Positions 8,118 to 16,918 are shown, counted from the stretch's first letter. The stretch: DNA of 64,000 bases from an uncultured Pelagibacteraceae bacterium (GCA_902587145.1 CACIKD010000003.1:1-64000); one strand, 5' to 3'. Notes: generated by a model not told the origin, from the letters alone. A program made the numbers and translations.

Positions 8118-8565
8118 ATGGAAAGTATAAAAAATTGGATGATATCTTGTGCAAATATCATGTTTGACGATTCGAAGAATGATTTAAGAGCGCTCCCAAA
8201 AACCGTTAGGCTTCAGATTTTAATAGTATTATCTTTCGTATGGTCGACTGTTTTTAGTTTATATGTATTTAGCTTAACAAGTTTCATTTGGGGGTGGGCC
8301 AGGCGTCGTACTTGCGCACATTGGTTTAATAATTGCTGTTTACATAACATTTAAATTTTTTCATAAAGCAAATATTGAAAAGAAAAGTGTTTTTGAAACA
8401 GGAAATTATAATCCTGCGAAAATATTCGTAGTTTTTTTTATAATATTTTTTATTTTTATATTTACAAAAGGTGTTGAAGTTTTAACTACATCAAATTCAT
8501 ATTCAATTAAATATGATGGTCCAAAAAAAAGTACGATAGAGCGTATTAAAGAATTCGTAAAATAG
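8118..8565 (+). pseudogene. Frameshifted three-span membrane protein gene
   Basis: Two overlapping frames read as one membrane protein if a single base is removed from the G5 run at 8290-8294. The first frame (ATG 8118) gives a cytosolic N-terminus and one membrane span, ends in ...SLTSFIWG, then decays into non-hydrophobic sequence. The -1 corrected frame continues GGPGVVLAHIGLIIAVY with two more spans and a plausible C-terminus ending at TAG 8563-8565. The corrected product would be 148 aa. This could be a real pseudogene, a phase-variable tract, programmed frameshifting, or an assembly error in a homopolymer. The family is not recognised. Confidence 0.7.
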
Positions 8566-8572
8566 GTTTCTA

Positions 8573-9208
8573 ATGTGTGGAAGATTTGCACAAACCAATA
8601 TAATAAAAGCAACATCGGATATAGTTAAAACCGTAATCGGAAAAGTAGAAAGCATAGATAATTTTAATATAAGTCCAGGACAAGAAGTTGCTGTTATAAA
8701 AAAGTATAGTAATGGACGTGCTTTAGAACTTTGTCATTGGAGTATATTTCCAAGCTGGGCAAAAGACAAAGAAGGTTTTAGACCATTACATAACACTAGA
8801 TTAGAAAGTTTAATTAAGCCGTATTTTAAAAGATTAATTTCGACAAACAGATTATTGGTACCTTGCAGCTATTTTTATGAATGGTCAAAATCTGAGGAAA
8901 ATAAAAAAGTTCCTTTTTGCTTTAAGTTAAAAGATGACAATGATTTAATGTATTTTGCTGGAGTGTTTGAAAATAATCAGTTTAGTATAATTACGAGAGA
9001 GGCTGATGGTGAAAATTCTAAGATTCACCATCGCCAACCATTGATTATTAATAAATCAAAGATTAATGATTATTTAAATCTTAAAAATAATGCCCAAGAA
9101 ATTTTACAATCTATTAAACCGCCAGATCTTTATTTTTATCAAATTGGCCTTGAAATTAATAATCCAAAAAATAATTCTAAAGAACTAATTAACCCATTGC
9201 CAAATTGA
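8573..9208 (+). CDS. SRAP family abasic-site DNA-protein crosslink protein (YedK/HMCES)
   Basis: 211-aa SOS-response-associated peptidase (SRAP) domain protein, which shields abasic sites in single-stranded DNA by forming a thiazolidine crosslink through its N-terminal cysteine. The hallmarks are present: MCGRFAQ with Cys2 (exposed once Met1 is removed), N74 in HNTRLES, E103 in FYEW, and H152 in HHRQP. Length is typical. It starts 7 bp after the frameshifted membrane gene and precedes a dioxygenase gene by 23 bp on the same strand. No LexA site was recognised upstream. Confidence 0.92.
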   Translation: MCGRFAQTNIIKATSDIVKTVIGKVESIDNFNISPGQEVAVIKKYSNGRALELCHWSIFPSWAKDKEGFRPLHNTRLESLIKPYFKRLISTNRLLVPCSYFYEWSKSEENKKVPFCFKLKDDNDLMYFAGVFENNQFSIITREADGENSKIHHRQPLIINKSKINDYLNLKNNAQEILQSIKPPDLYFYQIGLEINNPKNNSKELINPLPN

Positions 9209-9231
9209 TATAATTTGGTTTACAATTTTAT

Positions 9232-10029
9232 ATGTCAAAAATAGAATTTGAACCGACAGATAATCAAGTAGGATGTTTTATCTACACTGATTTACAAGAA
9301 GTGAAAAAAGACCAAATAGTTGAAATAAAAAAGTTACTTGATAGATATGGAGTGCTTTTTTTTAAAAATCAAGACTTGAGTGCAGAGCAATATGTAAATT
9401 TTTCAACAAATTTTGGAAACCCAGCAAAATACCCTATGCTTAAACCTCACAAAAATTTTAAAGATATATATGTTATTGAAAGAAAAAAAACTGATACTGG
9501 AAAAAGTTTTGGTGAAGGTCCTCACACAGATTCTTCATATTTAGAAAATCCTCCGAGGTTTACTTTTTTACAAGCTATTGATGTGCCTGAGGAGGGAAAA
9601 GGAAATACTTTGTTTTATAATCAATTTCTTGCTTACGATGCGTTACCTGAAGATATAAAACAAAAAATTGAAAATTTAAAAGGTATTTTTTCCTCTCAAG
9701 GAAAAATTGCTCAAACGAGGAAATTAAGAATGGCAGATCATGGGACTAGCGGAACGAAAGAGATTAGGTCTGAACATAACTTAGTTCAATTAATTAATGG
9801 AAGAAGAGCAATTTATTGTTCTCCAGGTCACATTATTGGAATAGTTAATTTAAACTCTGAGCAAAAAGATCTTATAAATTTTTTAACTTCTCACCAAATA
9901 AATGAAAAATTTTCTTATAGTTTTGGTTGGAAAAAGGGTGATATTGCTCTTTGGTCAAATCGTTCTATGCTTCATGCGGCAACTGCTTTTAACGGTGATA
10001 GAAAAATGTTTAGGATAACAATTCAGTAA
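9232..10029 (+). CDS. TauD/TfdA family Fe(II)/2-oxoglutarate dioxygenase
   Basis: 265-aa cytosolic non-heme iron dioxygenase. The facial triad is visible: H98-x-D100 (GPHTDSSY) and distal H248 (SMLHAATAF), with R257/R261 in the C-terminal segment placed to bind 2-oxoglutarate. Family members hydroxylate small organic acids such as taurine, sulfonates, carnitine precursors or chlorophenoxy acids; the substrate here is unknown. It ends immediately at the stop of purK on the other strand (no gap). No sulfonate transporter is adjacent, so taurine utilisation is not supported by context. Confidence 0.85.
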   Translation: MSKIEFEPTDNQVGCFIYTDLQEVKKDQIVEIKKLLDRYGVLFFKNQDLSAEQYVNFSTNFGNPAKYPMLKPHKNFKDIYVIERKKTDTGKSFGEGPHTDSSYLENPPRFTFLQAIDVPEEGKGNTLFYNQFLAYDALPEDIKQKIENLKGIFSSQGKIAQTRKLRMADHGTSGTKEIRSEHNLVQLINGRRAIYCSPGHIIGIVNLNSEQKDLINFLTSHQINEKFSYSFGWKKGDIALWSNRSMLHAATAFNGDRKMFRITIQ

Positions 10030-11076
10030 TTAGTCTTCTAGAATTGTTAGATGACCCATTTTTCTTCCTTCTCTTGGTTCTTTTTTTAAATAGTCGTGAA
10101 AAAATTCGTTCTTTTTAAATGATTTTTTTTTATAATTATGAATTTCAGAACCTAAAATATTGTACATTTCTGCATTAGAGATTTTTTCAATTGGCTTTGA
10201 CTTAAGATTGCAGACAGCTCTTACATGATTTTCAAATTGAGAGATGTTAAATGCTTCAATAGTAAGATGACCTGAATTGTGGAAACGTGGAGCAAGTTCA
10301 TTTACCAATAGCTCATCTTTATTAGTAATAAAGTACTCAATAGTTAATATTCCAACATATGAAAATTTTTCTGCAATTTTCTTTGCATTGTTGGTAGCGC
10401 TTTTGAATATTTTATCACTTATATCAGCAGGTATTTTTGATTTATATAAAATTTGATTTTGATGGACATTTTCGATTGGCTCATAATTTGTCATTGTTCC
10501 ATCTGCATATCTAGCAACAACAACTGAAATTTCTTTTTTTAAATCTACCTTTTTTTCAAGAATATAGTCATTAGTAAAACACCAATCATGTTTAACATCA
10601 TCTAAGGAATTTAAAACAAACTGGCCTTTTCCATCATAGCCCAAAGTATTAGATTTAAGTATTCCGGGTAAAAGGTGTTGATTTTTTTCTATGTCCTTAG
10701 CTGACTTAATATAAACCCAATCTGTGGTGCTAATTCCTAATTCATTAACAAAAGTCTTTTCAAGTTTCCTATTTTGAGCAATTTTATTTATTTTAGGAGA
10801 TGGTAATACTTTTTTTTCTCTCTGAATTAAATTTAAAAAATCTACAGGGATGTTTTCAAACTCGTAAGTTACAACATCAACTTTGTTAATAAACTCACTC
10901 ACTTTTGCATTATTATCATACTTACTATAAATAAATTCATCACAAAAATGTTGTGCTGGTCCATCCTTATCGTCTGAAAGTACAACTGTTTTTACTTTTA
11001 ATTTTTTTGCAGCAGAACACAAAAGCGAGCCTAATTGACCTCCACCAATCACTCCTAAACAAATAGATTTAGACAT
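10030..11076 (-). CDS. purK: N5-carboxyaminoimidazole ribonucleotide synthase
   Basis: 348-aa ATP-grasp enzyme that carboxylates aminoimidazole ribonucleotide with bicarbonate in de novo purine synthesis. N-terminal pre-ATP-grasp motif (GVIGGGQLGSLL), ATP-grasp core with LKSNTLGYDGKGQF and the metal-binding ELAPRFHNSGH segment. The length fits PurK. It abuts purE (1077x boundary at 11076/11077), the partner converting its product to CAIR, so the pair forms an operon as in most bacteria. Confidence 0.95.
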   Translation of the reverse strand: MSKSICLGVIGGGQLGSLLCSAAKKLKVKTVVLSDDKDGPAQHFCDEFIYSKYDNNAKVSEFINKVDVVTYEFENIPVDFLNLIQREKKVLPSPKINKIAQNRKLEKTFVNELGISTTDWVYIKSAKDIEKNQHLLPGILKSNTLGYDGKGQFVLNSLDDVKHDWCFTNDYILEKKVDLKKEISVVVARYADGTMTNYEPIENVHQNQILYKSKIPADISDKIFKSATNNAKKIAEKFSYVGILTIEYFITNKDELLVNELAPRFHNSGHLTIEAFNISQFENHVRAVCNLKSKPIEKISNAEMYNILGSEIHNYKKKSFKKNEFFHDYLKKEPREGRKMGHLTILED

Positions 11077-11559
11077 TTACCTTGGTCTTTTTTTAACTGA
11101 TTTAGTTTGTCTTGCTCTGTAGTTTTCAAGTTTAATTCTTACTTTTTTATCTTGCAAAGCAATAATTGAAATTGCCAATAGTCCAGCGTTAAGAGCCCCA
11201 TTAATAGCAGTTGTTGCAACAGGAATACCGTTTGGCATTTCCGCTACAGAAAACAAAGCAGAGACACCGTCAGTTTTTTTGTCTTTTATTGGAACTCCTA
11301 TAACTGGAATTTTCGTTAGAGATGCGCACATGCCTGCTAAATGTGCAGCTCGTCCTGCCCCAGCGCAAATTACTGAGTAATTCCTATGGGCGTTTTTTGC
11401 AAATTTAAAAAGTCTTTCAGGCGTTCTATGAGCGCTTACTATCAAAACTTCGTTTTTAATTTTAAATTTTTTAAGAATAAGCTCACATTTTTTCATTATT
11501 GGATAGTCATTTCTACTGCCCATAATTATTGCTACTTTATTTGGAGAATTTGCTTTCAC
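11077..11559 (-). CDS. purE: N5-carboxyaminoimidazole ribonucleotide mutase
   Basis: 160-aa class I PurE, which moves the carboxyl group of N5-CAIR to C4 in purine synthesis. Diagnostic motifs: IMGSRNDYPIM near the N-terminus, SAHRTPER, ICAGAGRAAHLAGM and GVPI. It forms octamers in characterised homologues. It lies directly upstream of purK with no gap between the two, and a short 50-bp gap to the divergently read thioesterase region lies upstream. Confidence 0.96.
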   Translation of the reverse strand: MKANSPNKVAIIMGSRNDYPIMKKCELILKKFKIKNEVLIVSAHRTPERLFKFAKNAHRNYSVICAGAGRAAHLAGMCASLTKIPVIGVPIKDKKTDGVSALFSVAEMPNGIPVATTAINGALNAGLLAISIIALQDKKVRIKLENYRARQTKSVKKRPR

Positions 11560-11609
11560 AAAACATTTTTAACAATTTTTAAGAAAAATACAATAGAGCA
11601 TTTAGAAAA

Positions 11610-11999
11610 TTAAATTAAAGACAGGAGCTTATCCGGTAATTTCGTTATTTTGCCATTAGAGGAAACAATTGCTAGCTCAATTGTGGACTTAAAAATCAAT
11701 TTATTTGCTTTTTCTATATTTTGCTCAAGAACAAGTCTAACTGGGCTTTTCTCTATAATTTTTGAAACAACAATTAAATCATCTTCAAATTTAGCTGGAG
11801 CTATATATTTAGATGAAAGTGACTTTACCACAAAAATAACATCAAATTTATTCTTCAGCTCAAGATGTTTAAAATTTAATTTTTCATAAATAAGTTCTGT
11901 TCTAGCTCTCTCAGTAAATTTGAAATAATTAGCGTAAAATACTACTCCTCCAGCGTCTGTGTCTTCGTAATATATTCTCACTTTGTATTTATGATCCAT
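11610..11999 (-). CDS. ybgC: YbgC-like acyl-CoA thioesterase (hotdog fold)
   Basis: Hotdog-fold thioesterase. The start at 11999 gives 129 aa beginning MDHKYKVRIYYEDTDAGG, which matches the usual YbgC N-terminus and length; an upstream in-frame ATG at 12080 would add 27 atypical residues. The active-site segment YEDTDAGGVVFYANYFKF carries the catalytic aspartate. YbgC hydrolyses short-chain or phospholipid-related acyl-CoAs and is usually linked to the tol-pal genes, which are not next to it here. Confidence 0.85.
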   Translation of the reverse strand: MDHKYKVRIYYEDTDAGGVVFYANYFKFTERARTELIYEKLNFKHLELKNKFDVIFVVKSLSSKYIAPAKFEDDLIVVSKIIEKSPVRLVLEQNIEKANKLIFKSTIELAIVSSNGKITKLPDKLLSLI

Positions 12000-12110
12000 C
12001 GGATGAATATATGTTCTTATTTGTGCAACTGCAACTTGCTTAAATTTCTCTCTTATTTTGAACAATTTTATGACAATCAATCTACTAAATCTATAATTAA
12101 ATATATACTT

Positions 12111-12314
12111 ATGAAAATATTATCAATTGTAGCTTTACTTCTTATGTTGACAAACTGTGCCGGTGGTAACGTAGCAAAAATTAAGTTAGGCAAAAAATGT
12201 ACTATTGCTGACTCAAAACAGATCCAAGAGTCCTCATTTATCTGGTTCGTGTCTAAAGAAGCACTTAACGACTTTGATAAAAGAATCAATAAAAAGCATT
12301 GTTTAAGTAGTTAA
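12111..12314 (+). CDS. Small predicted lipoprotein, 67 aa
   Basis: Starting at ATG 12111, the product has a lysine, a hydrophobic stretch (ILSIVALLLML) and a lipobox-like LTNC, giving a lipidated Cys at residue 16. The mature part of about 50 residues has two further cysteines (KKCTIAD, KKHCLSS) that could form a disulfide. The frame stays open upstream to 11991, but that extension lacks signal-peptide features and overlaps ybgC. Function unknown. Confidence 0.6.
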   Translation: MKILSIVALLLMLTNCAGGNVAKIKLGKKCTIADSKQIQESSFIWFVSKEALNDFDKRINKKHCLSS

Positions 12315-12342
12315 TTTATTTAAAAAAAAAACAAAAGTGTGC

Positions 12343-12373
12343 TAATAAGGGATAATGTCATTATCCCTTATTA
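12343..12373. repeat. Perfect 15-bp inverted repeat spanning a start codon
   Basis: TAATAAGGGATAATG (12343-12357), one central T, then its exact reverse complement CATTATCCCTTATTA (12359-12373). The ATG of the 56-aa gene (12355-12357) is inside the left arm next to the apex. It begins 29 bp after the lipoprotein stop. It could be an operator, a start-occluding RNA hairpin, or the lipoprotein's transcription stop, although no T-run follows. Confidence 0.75.
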
Positions 12374-12525
12374 TTGCTTTAATATTCTTATTCATATTAT
12401 TAATTATGGTGCCATTAATAATTAGTAGAAAAGCTGAAAACAGTTCAAAAAGTTTAAGTGAATGGGATAAAATTAAGGAATATGGAAAAAAGATAAATGA
12501 TAAAGCTAGAAATAAAAAAAATTAA
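12355..12525 (+). CDS. Small single-span membrane protein, 56 aa
   Basis: Short hydrophobic segment at residues 2-20 (SLSLIIALIFLFILLIMVP) followed by a charged, lysine-rich cytosolic tail. It ends with TAATG, sharing one base with the start of the downstream metallo-hydrolase gene, so the two are translationally coupled. Its own start codon lies in a perfect inverted repeat. Unknown function; coding status is supported by coupling and topology. Confidence 0.55.
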   Translation: MSLSLIIALIFLFILLIMVPLIISRKAENSSKSLSEWDKIKEYGKKINDKARNKKN

Positions 12526-13574
12526 TGAAATTGTATTTCATATATTTTTTGGTTTTAAATATATTAATTTCAGTTAATACGATGGCGGAAAAACCATATC
12601 ATCACCTAGCAGACGGAACCTTTAGAAATCCTGAGGGTTCACCCAAAAGAGACCCAAATATAAAATGGTCATATAAAATTTTCAATGACGAAAGAAAAAA
12701 AATTAAAATCAATTTTCCCGAGGATCATGTTATTCCAAGAAGCAAAGTTCTTATGGACCTTAATAATAATTTAAAAAATGACTATATTGCTTGGATAGGG
12801 CATGCTACATTTTTAATTAAACTTGGAAATACAACAATTATTACCGACCCATTGTTCTCAAAAAATACAGGTCCTTTAATTTTTGGTCCAAAAAGATATG
12901 TTGAACCAGCTATAAATATAAACGAGGTTCCTAAAACGGATGTTTTTTTACTCACACATAATCATTATGACCATCTAGATGTTAATGCTGTAAGAAACTT
13001 TCCACATAAAGAAGCAAAAGTAATTACTCCATTAAAATTATCAAAATATTTTAATCGTTACAAAGACGTTAATGAATTAGACTGGTACGAAAAAATTAAA
13101 ATCAATGAAGAATTAAAAATTACTCTTTTACCAGCTGTTCATTGGTCAAAAAGAAGTTTATTTGATACCAACAAAACTTTATGGGGAAACTATCTAATTG
13201 AGTACAAAGACAAAAAAATTTTGTTTGCCTGTGATACTGGTGTTGGAAATATTTATAAAAAACTTGGGGACAAATATGGACCGATAGATATTACTTTTAT
13301 AAATATTGGAGCATACAATTTTTTTCCAATAATGCCCCAAAAAGATAAGTCAGTTTATCATACTAATCCAGAGGAAGCTTTGGGTATAGCAAGAGATCTT
13401 AAAAGTAAAAAAGTAATAGGTATGCATTGGGGAACGGTTATTCTATCATTAGAACCAATAATGGAACCGCCAGAAAGATTTAAAAAAAATGCAGAAAAAT
13501 TTGGTTTTAAAAAAGATGATGCTATTGTTTTTAAAATTGGTCAAGTAACAAAGCTTTCTAATATTTTAAATTAG
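12525..13574 (+). CDS. Exported metallo-beta-lactamase-fold hydrolase, NAPE-PLD/UlaG-like
   Basis: 349-aa protein with an N-terminal signal peptide (hydrophobic residues 3-18). The metallo-beta-lactamase metal site is intact: H145-x-H147-x-D149-H150 (THNHYDHLD), then histidine in LLPAVHWSKR, aspartate in FACDTG and histidine in GMHWGT. The sequence PAVHWSKRSLFDTNKTLWG resembles N-acylphosphatidylethanolamine phospholipase D-type enzymes, suggesting a phospholipid or phosphodiester substrate in the periplasm. Actual substrate unknown. It shares the TTAG tetranucleotide with the convergent lysine-rich gene as overlapping stop codons. Confidence 0.85.
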   Translation: MKLYFIYFLVLNILISVNTMAEKPYHHLADGTFRNPEGSPKRDPNIKWSYKIFNDERKKIKINFPEDHVIPRSKVLMDLNNNLKNDYIAWIGHATFLIKLGNTTIITDPLFSKNTGPLIFGPKRYVEPAININEVPKTDVFLLTHNHYDHLDVNAVRNFPHKEAKVITPLKLSKYFNRYKDVNELDWYEKIKINEELKITLLPAVHWSKRSLFDTNKTLWGNYLIEYKDKKILFACDTGVGNIYKKLGDKYGPIDITFINIGAYNFFPIMPQKDKSVYHTNPEEALGIARDLKSKKVIGMHWGTVILSLEPIMEPPERFKKNAEKFGFKKDDAIVFKIGQVTKLSNILN

Positions 13575-14752
13575 TTTAATTTTCTTTTATATTCTCTATC
13601 AATCATTGAAGTAAGGGAGTCTACAAGAGCATCGGAAAATTTAAAAATTTCATTTGGCTTATATTCATTAGACTGACTTTTTGTTGGATCAGTTTTATCT
13701 TCAACTATTATGTTTGAAGTTGGATTATTATCTTTTAAATACACAAGCATTATCCAGTTTTCATCTACTTCTTCATCTAATTTGATAAAAATCTCAGAAT
13801 TCTCCCAGCGATTATCAACGACTCTTAATAGTGACATCTTTTTTGGCAACCATCTCCTATTAAGCTGAAAAATACACGAAGCCATACTTCTATAAAAACT
13901 TTCTAAATTGTTTTCTATTTTTTCTCTAGCAATATTAAATTGTCTTTCTTTTTCTAACAGATCTGATCTAGTGTCTTCATCTGAAACTTCTATACCTAAT
14001 TGCTCAATCCTTTCTCTAATTTTTTGATCTCTTATGGCTTGATATTTCAATTTTATTTTTTCAATTCTTTCTTGGACTTCTTCGTAATTTTCTCTTTCTT
14101 GATTTAATACTACCCGCTCTAAATTTTTAATTTCTAAAGCTTCTCTTTTTCTGAATTGCTCAATTTTCCTCTCAAGTTTAATTTTTTCATAAAACAATCT
14201 TTGTTTTTCGGCTTGTTCTTTTCTCACCTGAGCTTGCTCTTCTCTTATAAATCTTTTTAATTCAATTTTTCTCTCCTTTATCAATTTGATTTCCTCTTTA
14301 ACCTCAGTCTGTTTAGCCTTTAACTCTTCTCGTTTTTTCATTTTATCTCTTCTAACAGTTTCATCTTTTTCCCTTTGCATCATCTTAAGCCGCTCTTTTC
14401 TTTTTCTATCTCGTTCTTCCTCAATAACCTGTTTTAATGAGCTTATTTTATCCGATATTTTTTGAAAAAAACTTTGAATTTTTTTATCCAAATTAAACTT
14501 AATTTTAAAATTAAAATTAAATTTATTGGTAAGTCTTACAATTTTTCTAAAAGTTTCTTTGGATAAATTTTTTCTTTTTTTTGATTTAACTTTTCTTTTT
14601 TTAACTAAAAATTTAAATTTTTTCTTTAAGAGTTTTTTTTTTATTTTTTTTGCTCTTTTTTTTAATTTGGGTCTTCTTTTTATTCTGCTTTTGTTTTTTG
14701 GTTTTTTTTTTACCCGTGACTTTTTTCTAACTTTTTTTTTCTTTTTTTTCAT
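13571..14752 (-). CDS. Lysine-rich coiled-coil protein of unknown function
   Basis: 393-aa protein in three parts. Residues 1 to about 68 are more than half Lys/Arg with almost no acidic residues, like a histone-H1-type tail. Residues about 95-285 form a long, highly charged predicted coiled coil rich in Glu, Lys, Arg and Gln. Residues about 285-393 look globular (SMASCIFQLNRRWLPKKMSLLRVV...). No signal peptide or membrane span. The tail could bind nucleic acid or acidic membrane surfaces; both are inference. It lies downstream of the cyclopropane synthase gene (26-bp gap) and may be cotranscribed. I recognise no named family. Confidence 0.8.
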   Translation of the reverse strand: MKKKKKKVRKKSRVKKKPKNKSRIKRRPKLKKRAKKIKKKLLKKKFKFLVKKRKVKSKKRKNLSKETFRKIVRLTNKFNFNFKIKFNLDKKIQSFFQKISDKISSLKQVIEEERDRKRKERLKMMQREKDETVRRDKMKKREELKAKQTEVKEEIKLIKERKIELKRFIREEQAQVRKEQAEKQRLFYEKIKLERKIEQFRKREALEIKNLERVVLNQERENYEEVQERIEKIKLKYQAIRDQKIRERIEQLGIEVSDEDTRSDLLEKERQFNIAREKIENNLESFYRSMASCIFQLNRRWLPKKMSLLRVVDNRWENSEIFIKLDEEVDENWIMLVYLKDNNPTSNIIVEDKTDPTKSQSNEYKPNEIFKFSDALVDSLTSMIDREYKRKLN

Positions 14753-14754
14753 AC

Positions 14755-14775
14755 CTGATAATAATTAAATATCAG
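14755..14775. repeat. Inverted repeat just upstream of the lysine-rich protein gene
   Basis: CTGATA (14755-14760) and TATCAG (14770-14775), separated by 9 bp, lie between the cyclopropane synthase stop and the lysine-rich protein's ATG, 3 bp from that ATG. It could be a weak hairpin affecting translation. A 6-bp AT-rich stem can arise by chance. Confidence 0.3.
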
Positions 14776-14778
14776 TTT

Positions 14779-15984
14779 TTATGAATATATATAGTCTCTT
14801 GTAGGTCGGGCTGCATTAAAGTTCTTCACAATTTGTAATTGAAATACTGCCAAGTCTCTATATCTAAAAGCAGCTGCACAACTAGCTAGATAAAAAGACC
14901 ACATTTTAACAAATTTTTCATCAAACATATCCTTAACCAAATCTTTTTTTGCCATGAATCTGTTCAACCAGCTCAAAAGTGTTTTGTCATAATGACGAAT
15001 AAGAGTTTCTGTGTCAGCAACTATTAAACCAGTTTTTTCAATGGGTTTTACTATCTGGCTCAATGACGGACAGACACCTCCTGGGAAAATGTATTTATTA
15101 ATAAATTTATTTGGAGGAGTTGGTTTGTCAACAACTCCAATTGTATGTAGTAAGAACAACCCATCGTTTTTAAGGAGTTTATTTATTGATTTAAAAAATA
15201 CATTATAGAATTTTTTACCTACATGCTCAAACATTCCCACAGAGTAAATTCTATCATATTCTCCTTCAACTTCTCTGTAGTCAGCTAATTCAAAAGAAAC
15301 TTGATTATCAAGGTTTAGCTCTTTGGCTTTTTTTTTGCAGTAATTAATTTGATTTTTACTTAAAGATATTCCTTTAACCTCACATCCCTTTTGTTTGGCT
15401 ATTTCAAAAGCCATTCCTCCCCAACCACAACCTACTTCTAGAATTTTTTGACCACTTTTAATATTTAATTTTTTTATAATATGATTGATTTTGTTTTGTT
15501 GTGCATCTTCTAAAGTTTTAGTATCTTCTTTCCAATAAGCACAAGAATATTGTCTATGTTTTGTATCAAGAAAAATATCATATAATTTTTCTCCCTTATC
15601 TCCACCTATATCATAATGGTGCTCAACATTTTTTCTTGCTTTGCCTGGCAAATTAAAATTTGAAATATATCTAACAGCTTCGTAAATCTTTTTGGATAAG
15701 TAACTTGCTGTTGTAATCTCTTCTCGACCAAGATTTTCTATTAATGACATTAGAAATTCTTCCAAACTTCCATTTTTGATTAAAATTTCATTTCTCATAT
15801 ACGCCTCTGGAAACTCTAACTCAGGGTCAAGAATTAATTTCCACTTTAAATTATCTTTTAATAATTTGATAGTTATCGGATTGTCCTTTCGAGGATTTCC
15901 ACAGATATATTTTTGACCAGTAGAATCTTCTAAAATAATCCCATTTTTTTTATAAATTTTACTTAATACCTTTGCTAAAATCAT
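14779..15984 (-). CDS. cfa: Cyclopropane-fatty-acyl-phospholipid synthase family methyltransferase
   Basis: 401-aa SAM-dependent enzyme that transfers methylene (or methyl) to unsaturated acyl chains of membrane phospholipids. N-terminal lipid-binding domain (about 1-110), then the CFA signature AHYDIG-like segment (EHHYDIGGDKGEKLYDIFLD), SAM-binding motif VGCGWGGMAFEIA, and the conserved YSVGMFEHVG. Length is typical. Its stop is 2 bp downstream of the DapA-like gene's region on the same strand (15984/15987), suggesting an operon with it. It may instead be a related fatty-acid methyltransferase. Confidence 0.88.
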   Translation of the reverse strand: MILAKVLSKIYKKNGIILEDSTGQKYICGNPRKDNPITIKLLKDNLKWKLILDPELEFPEAYMRNEILIKNGSLEEFLMSLIENLGREEITTASYLSKKIYEAVRYISNFNLPGKARKNVEHHYDIGGDKGEKLYDIFLDTKHRQYSCAYWKEDTKTLEDAQQNKINHIIKKLNIKSGQKILEVGCGWGGMAFEIAKQKGCEVKGISLSKNQINYCKKKAKELNLDNQVSFELADYREVEGEYDRIYSVGMFEHVGKKFYNVFFKSINKLLKNDGLFLLHTIGVVDKPTPPNKFINKYIFPGGVCPSLSQIVKPIEKTGLIVADTETLIRHYDKTLLSWLNRFMAKKDLVKDMFDEKFVKMWSFYLASCAAAFRYRDLAVFQLQIVKNFNAARPTRDYIYS

Positions 15985-15986
15985 AT

Positions 15987-16871
15987 TTATGCTGCTATGT
16001 TTTTTTTAAACCCAAACTTTAAAGTTTCAAGTTTTTTTAATAATTCTTTATAGTCTTTCGAATTTAATAACGTTAAAGGTGGTAATAAATTTTTAAATTT
16101 TGAATTTTCAGCAGACATATAGCTATGTAAGCCAGAAATCAAATTGTAATTATCAAAAGCATGCCTTACCTTAATTAGTTTATCATTTACGTTTTGAGGT
16201 TTATTTTTTTCGAAGTTATCGAAAACTTCTCTAGCTAATTTATGAGTAACATTTGCAATTGCAGATATGCATCCAGAGCAACCAATTTCTAAACCTTTGA
16301 GTAACTTGGATTCATCTCCTGGAAAAATTAAAAAATCTTTAATCTTGAGATTTTCGTACAAATTATACGTGGAGTCTTTGCATCCAACAATATTTTTTGG
16401 AAATGCATCAACCAATTTTTTTACAAAATTTATTTCAAATTTAAAACCGCTTAATTTTTCAAAATTATACAAAATAATTTTTACTTTAGGAATATTTTTG
16501 ATTATTTTAGAATAAAATTCAAAAACCCCGGCTTCGGTATTGCCTTTATAATAAGCTGGAGGCATTATGAGAAAATTATGAAAATCATATTCTATTGAAT
16601 ACTTGATAAACTCAATAGTCTCTTTTAATGAATTATAACCAGTGCCTAAATGAAAATTTTTTTTAAATTTGCTTATTGGAAGTTTTGATACTAATTCTTT
16701 TTTTTCGGCCATTGAAATTAATTGGCTTTGTCCAGTAGAGCCAAAAAAGAAAACGCCATGCAATCCTTCTTTTATTATGTTTTCAGCATGAGCTATAGTT
16801 TCATCAATATCTAATGAACCATTTTCATCTAAAACACTTAGTGTTGCTGCATAAACACCTTTTTTGATCAT
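15987..16871 (-). CDS. DapA/N-acetylneuraminate-lyase family aldolase
   Basis: 294-aa TIM-barrel class I aldolase. The family landmarks are GSTGQ at 44-48 (replacing the GTTGE of true dihydrodipicolinate synthase), Y135 in ILYNF and Schiff-base lysine K165 in IVGCKDST. The altered phosphate/carboxylate motif suggests a substrate other than pyruvate plus aspartate semialdehyde, possibly a sugar-acid or hydroxyproline-type lyase. It lies upstream of the cyclopropane synthase gene with a 2-bp gap. Function beyond the family is not assignable. Confidence 0.8.
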   Translation of the reverse strand: MIKKGVYAATLSVLDENGSLDIDETIAHAENIIKEGLHGVFFFGSTGQSQLISMAEKKELVSKLPISKFKKNFHLGTGYNSLKETIEFIKYSIEYDFHNFLIMPPAYYKGNTEAGVFEFYSKIIKNIPKVKIILYNFEKLSGFKFEINFVKKLVDAFPKNIVGCKDSTYNLYENLKIKDFLIFPGDESKLLKGLEIGCSGCISAIANVTHKLAREVFDNFEKNKPQNVNDKLIKVRHAFDNYNLISGLHSYMSAENSKFKNLLPPLTLLNSKDYKELLKKLETLKFGFKKNIAA

Positions 16872-16918
16872 AATCTTACCTAAATTTTTATGTCTAAGTT
16901 ATAATAATACATTTCAAA

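Noticed and set aside
11991..12110. N-terminal extension of the small lipoprotein (start at 11991)
   Set aside because: Would overlap ybgC and lacks signal-peptide logic; the ATG at 12111 gives a proper lipobox.
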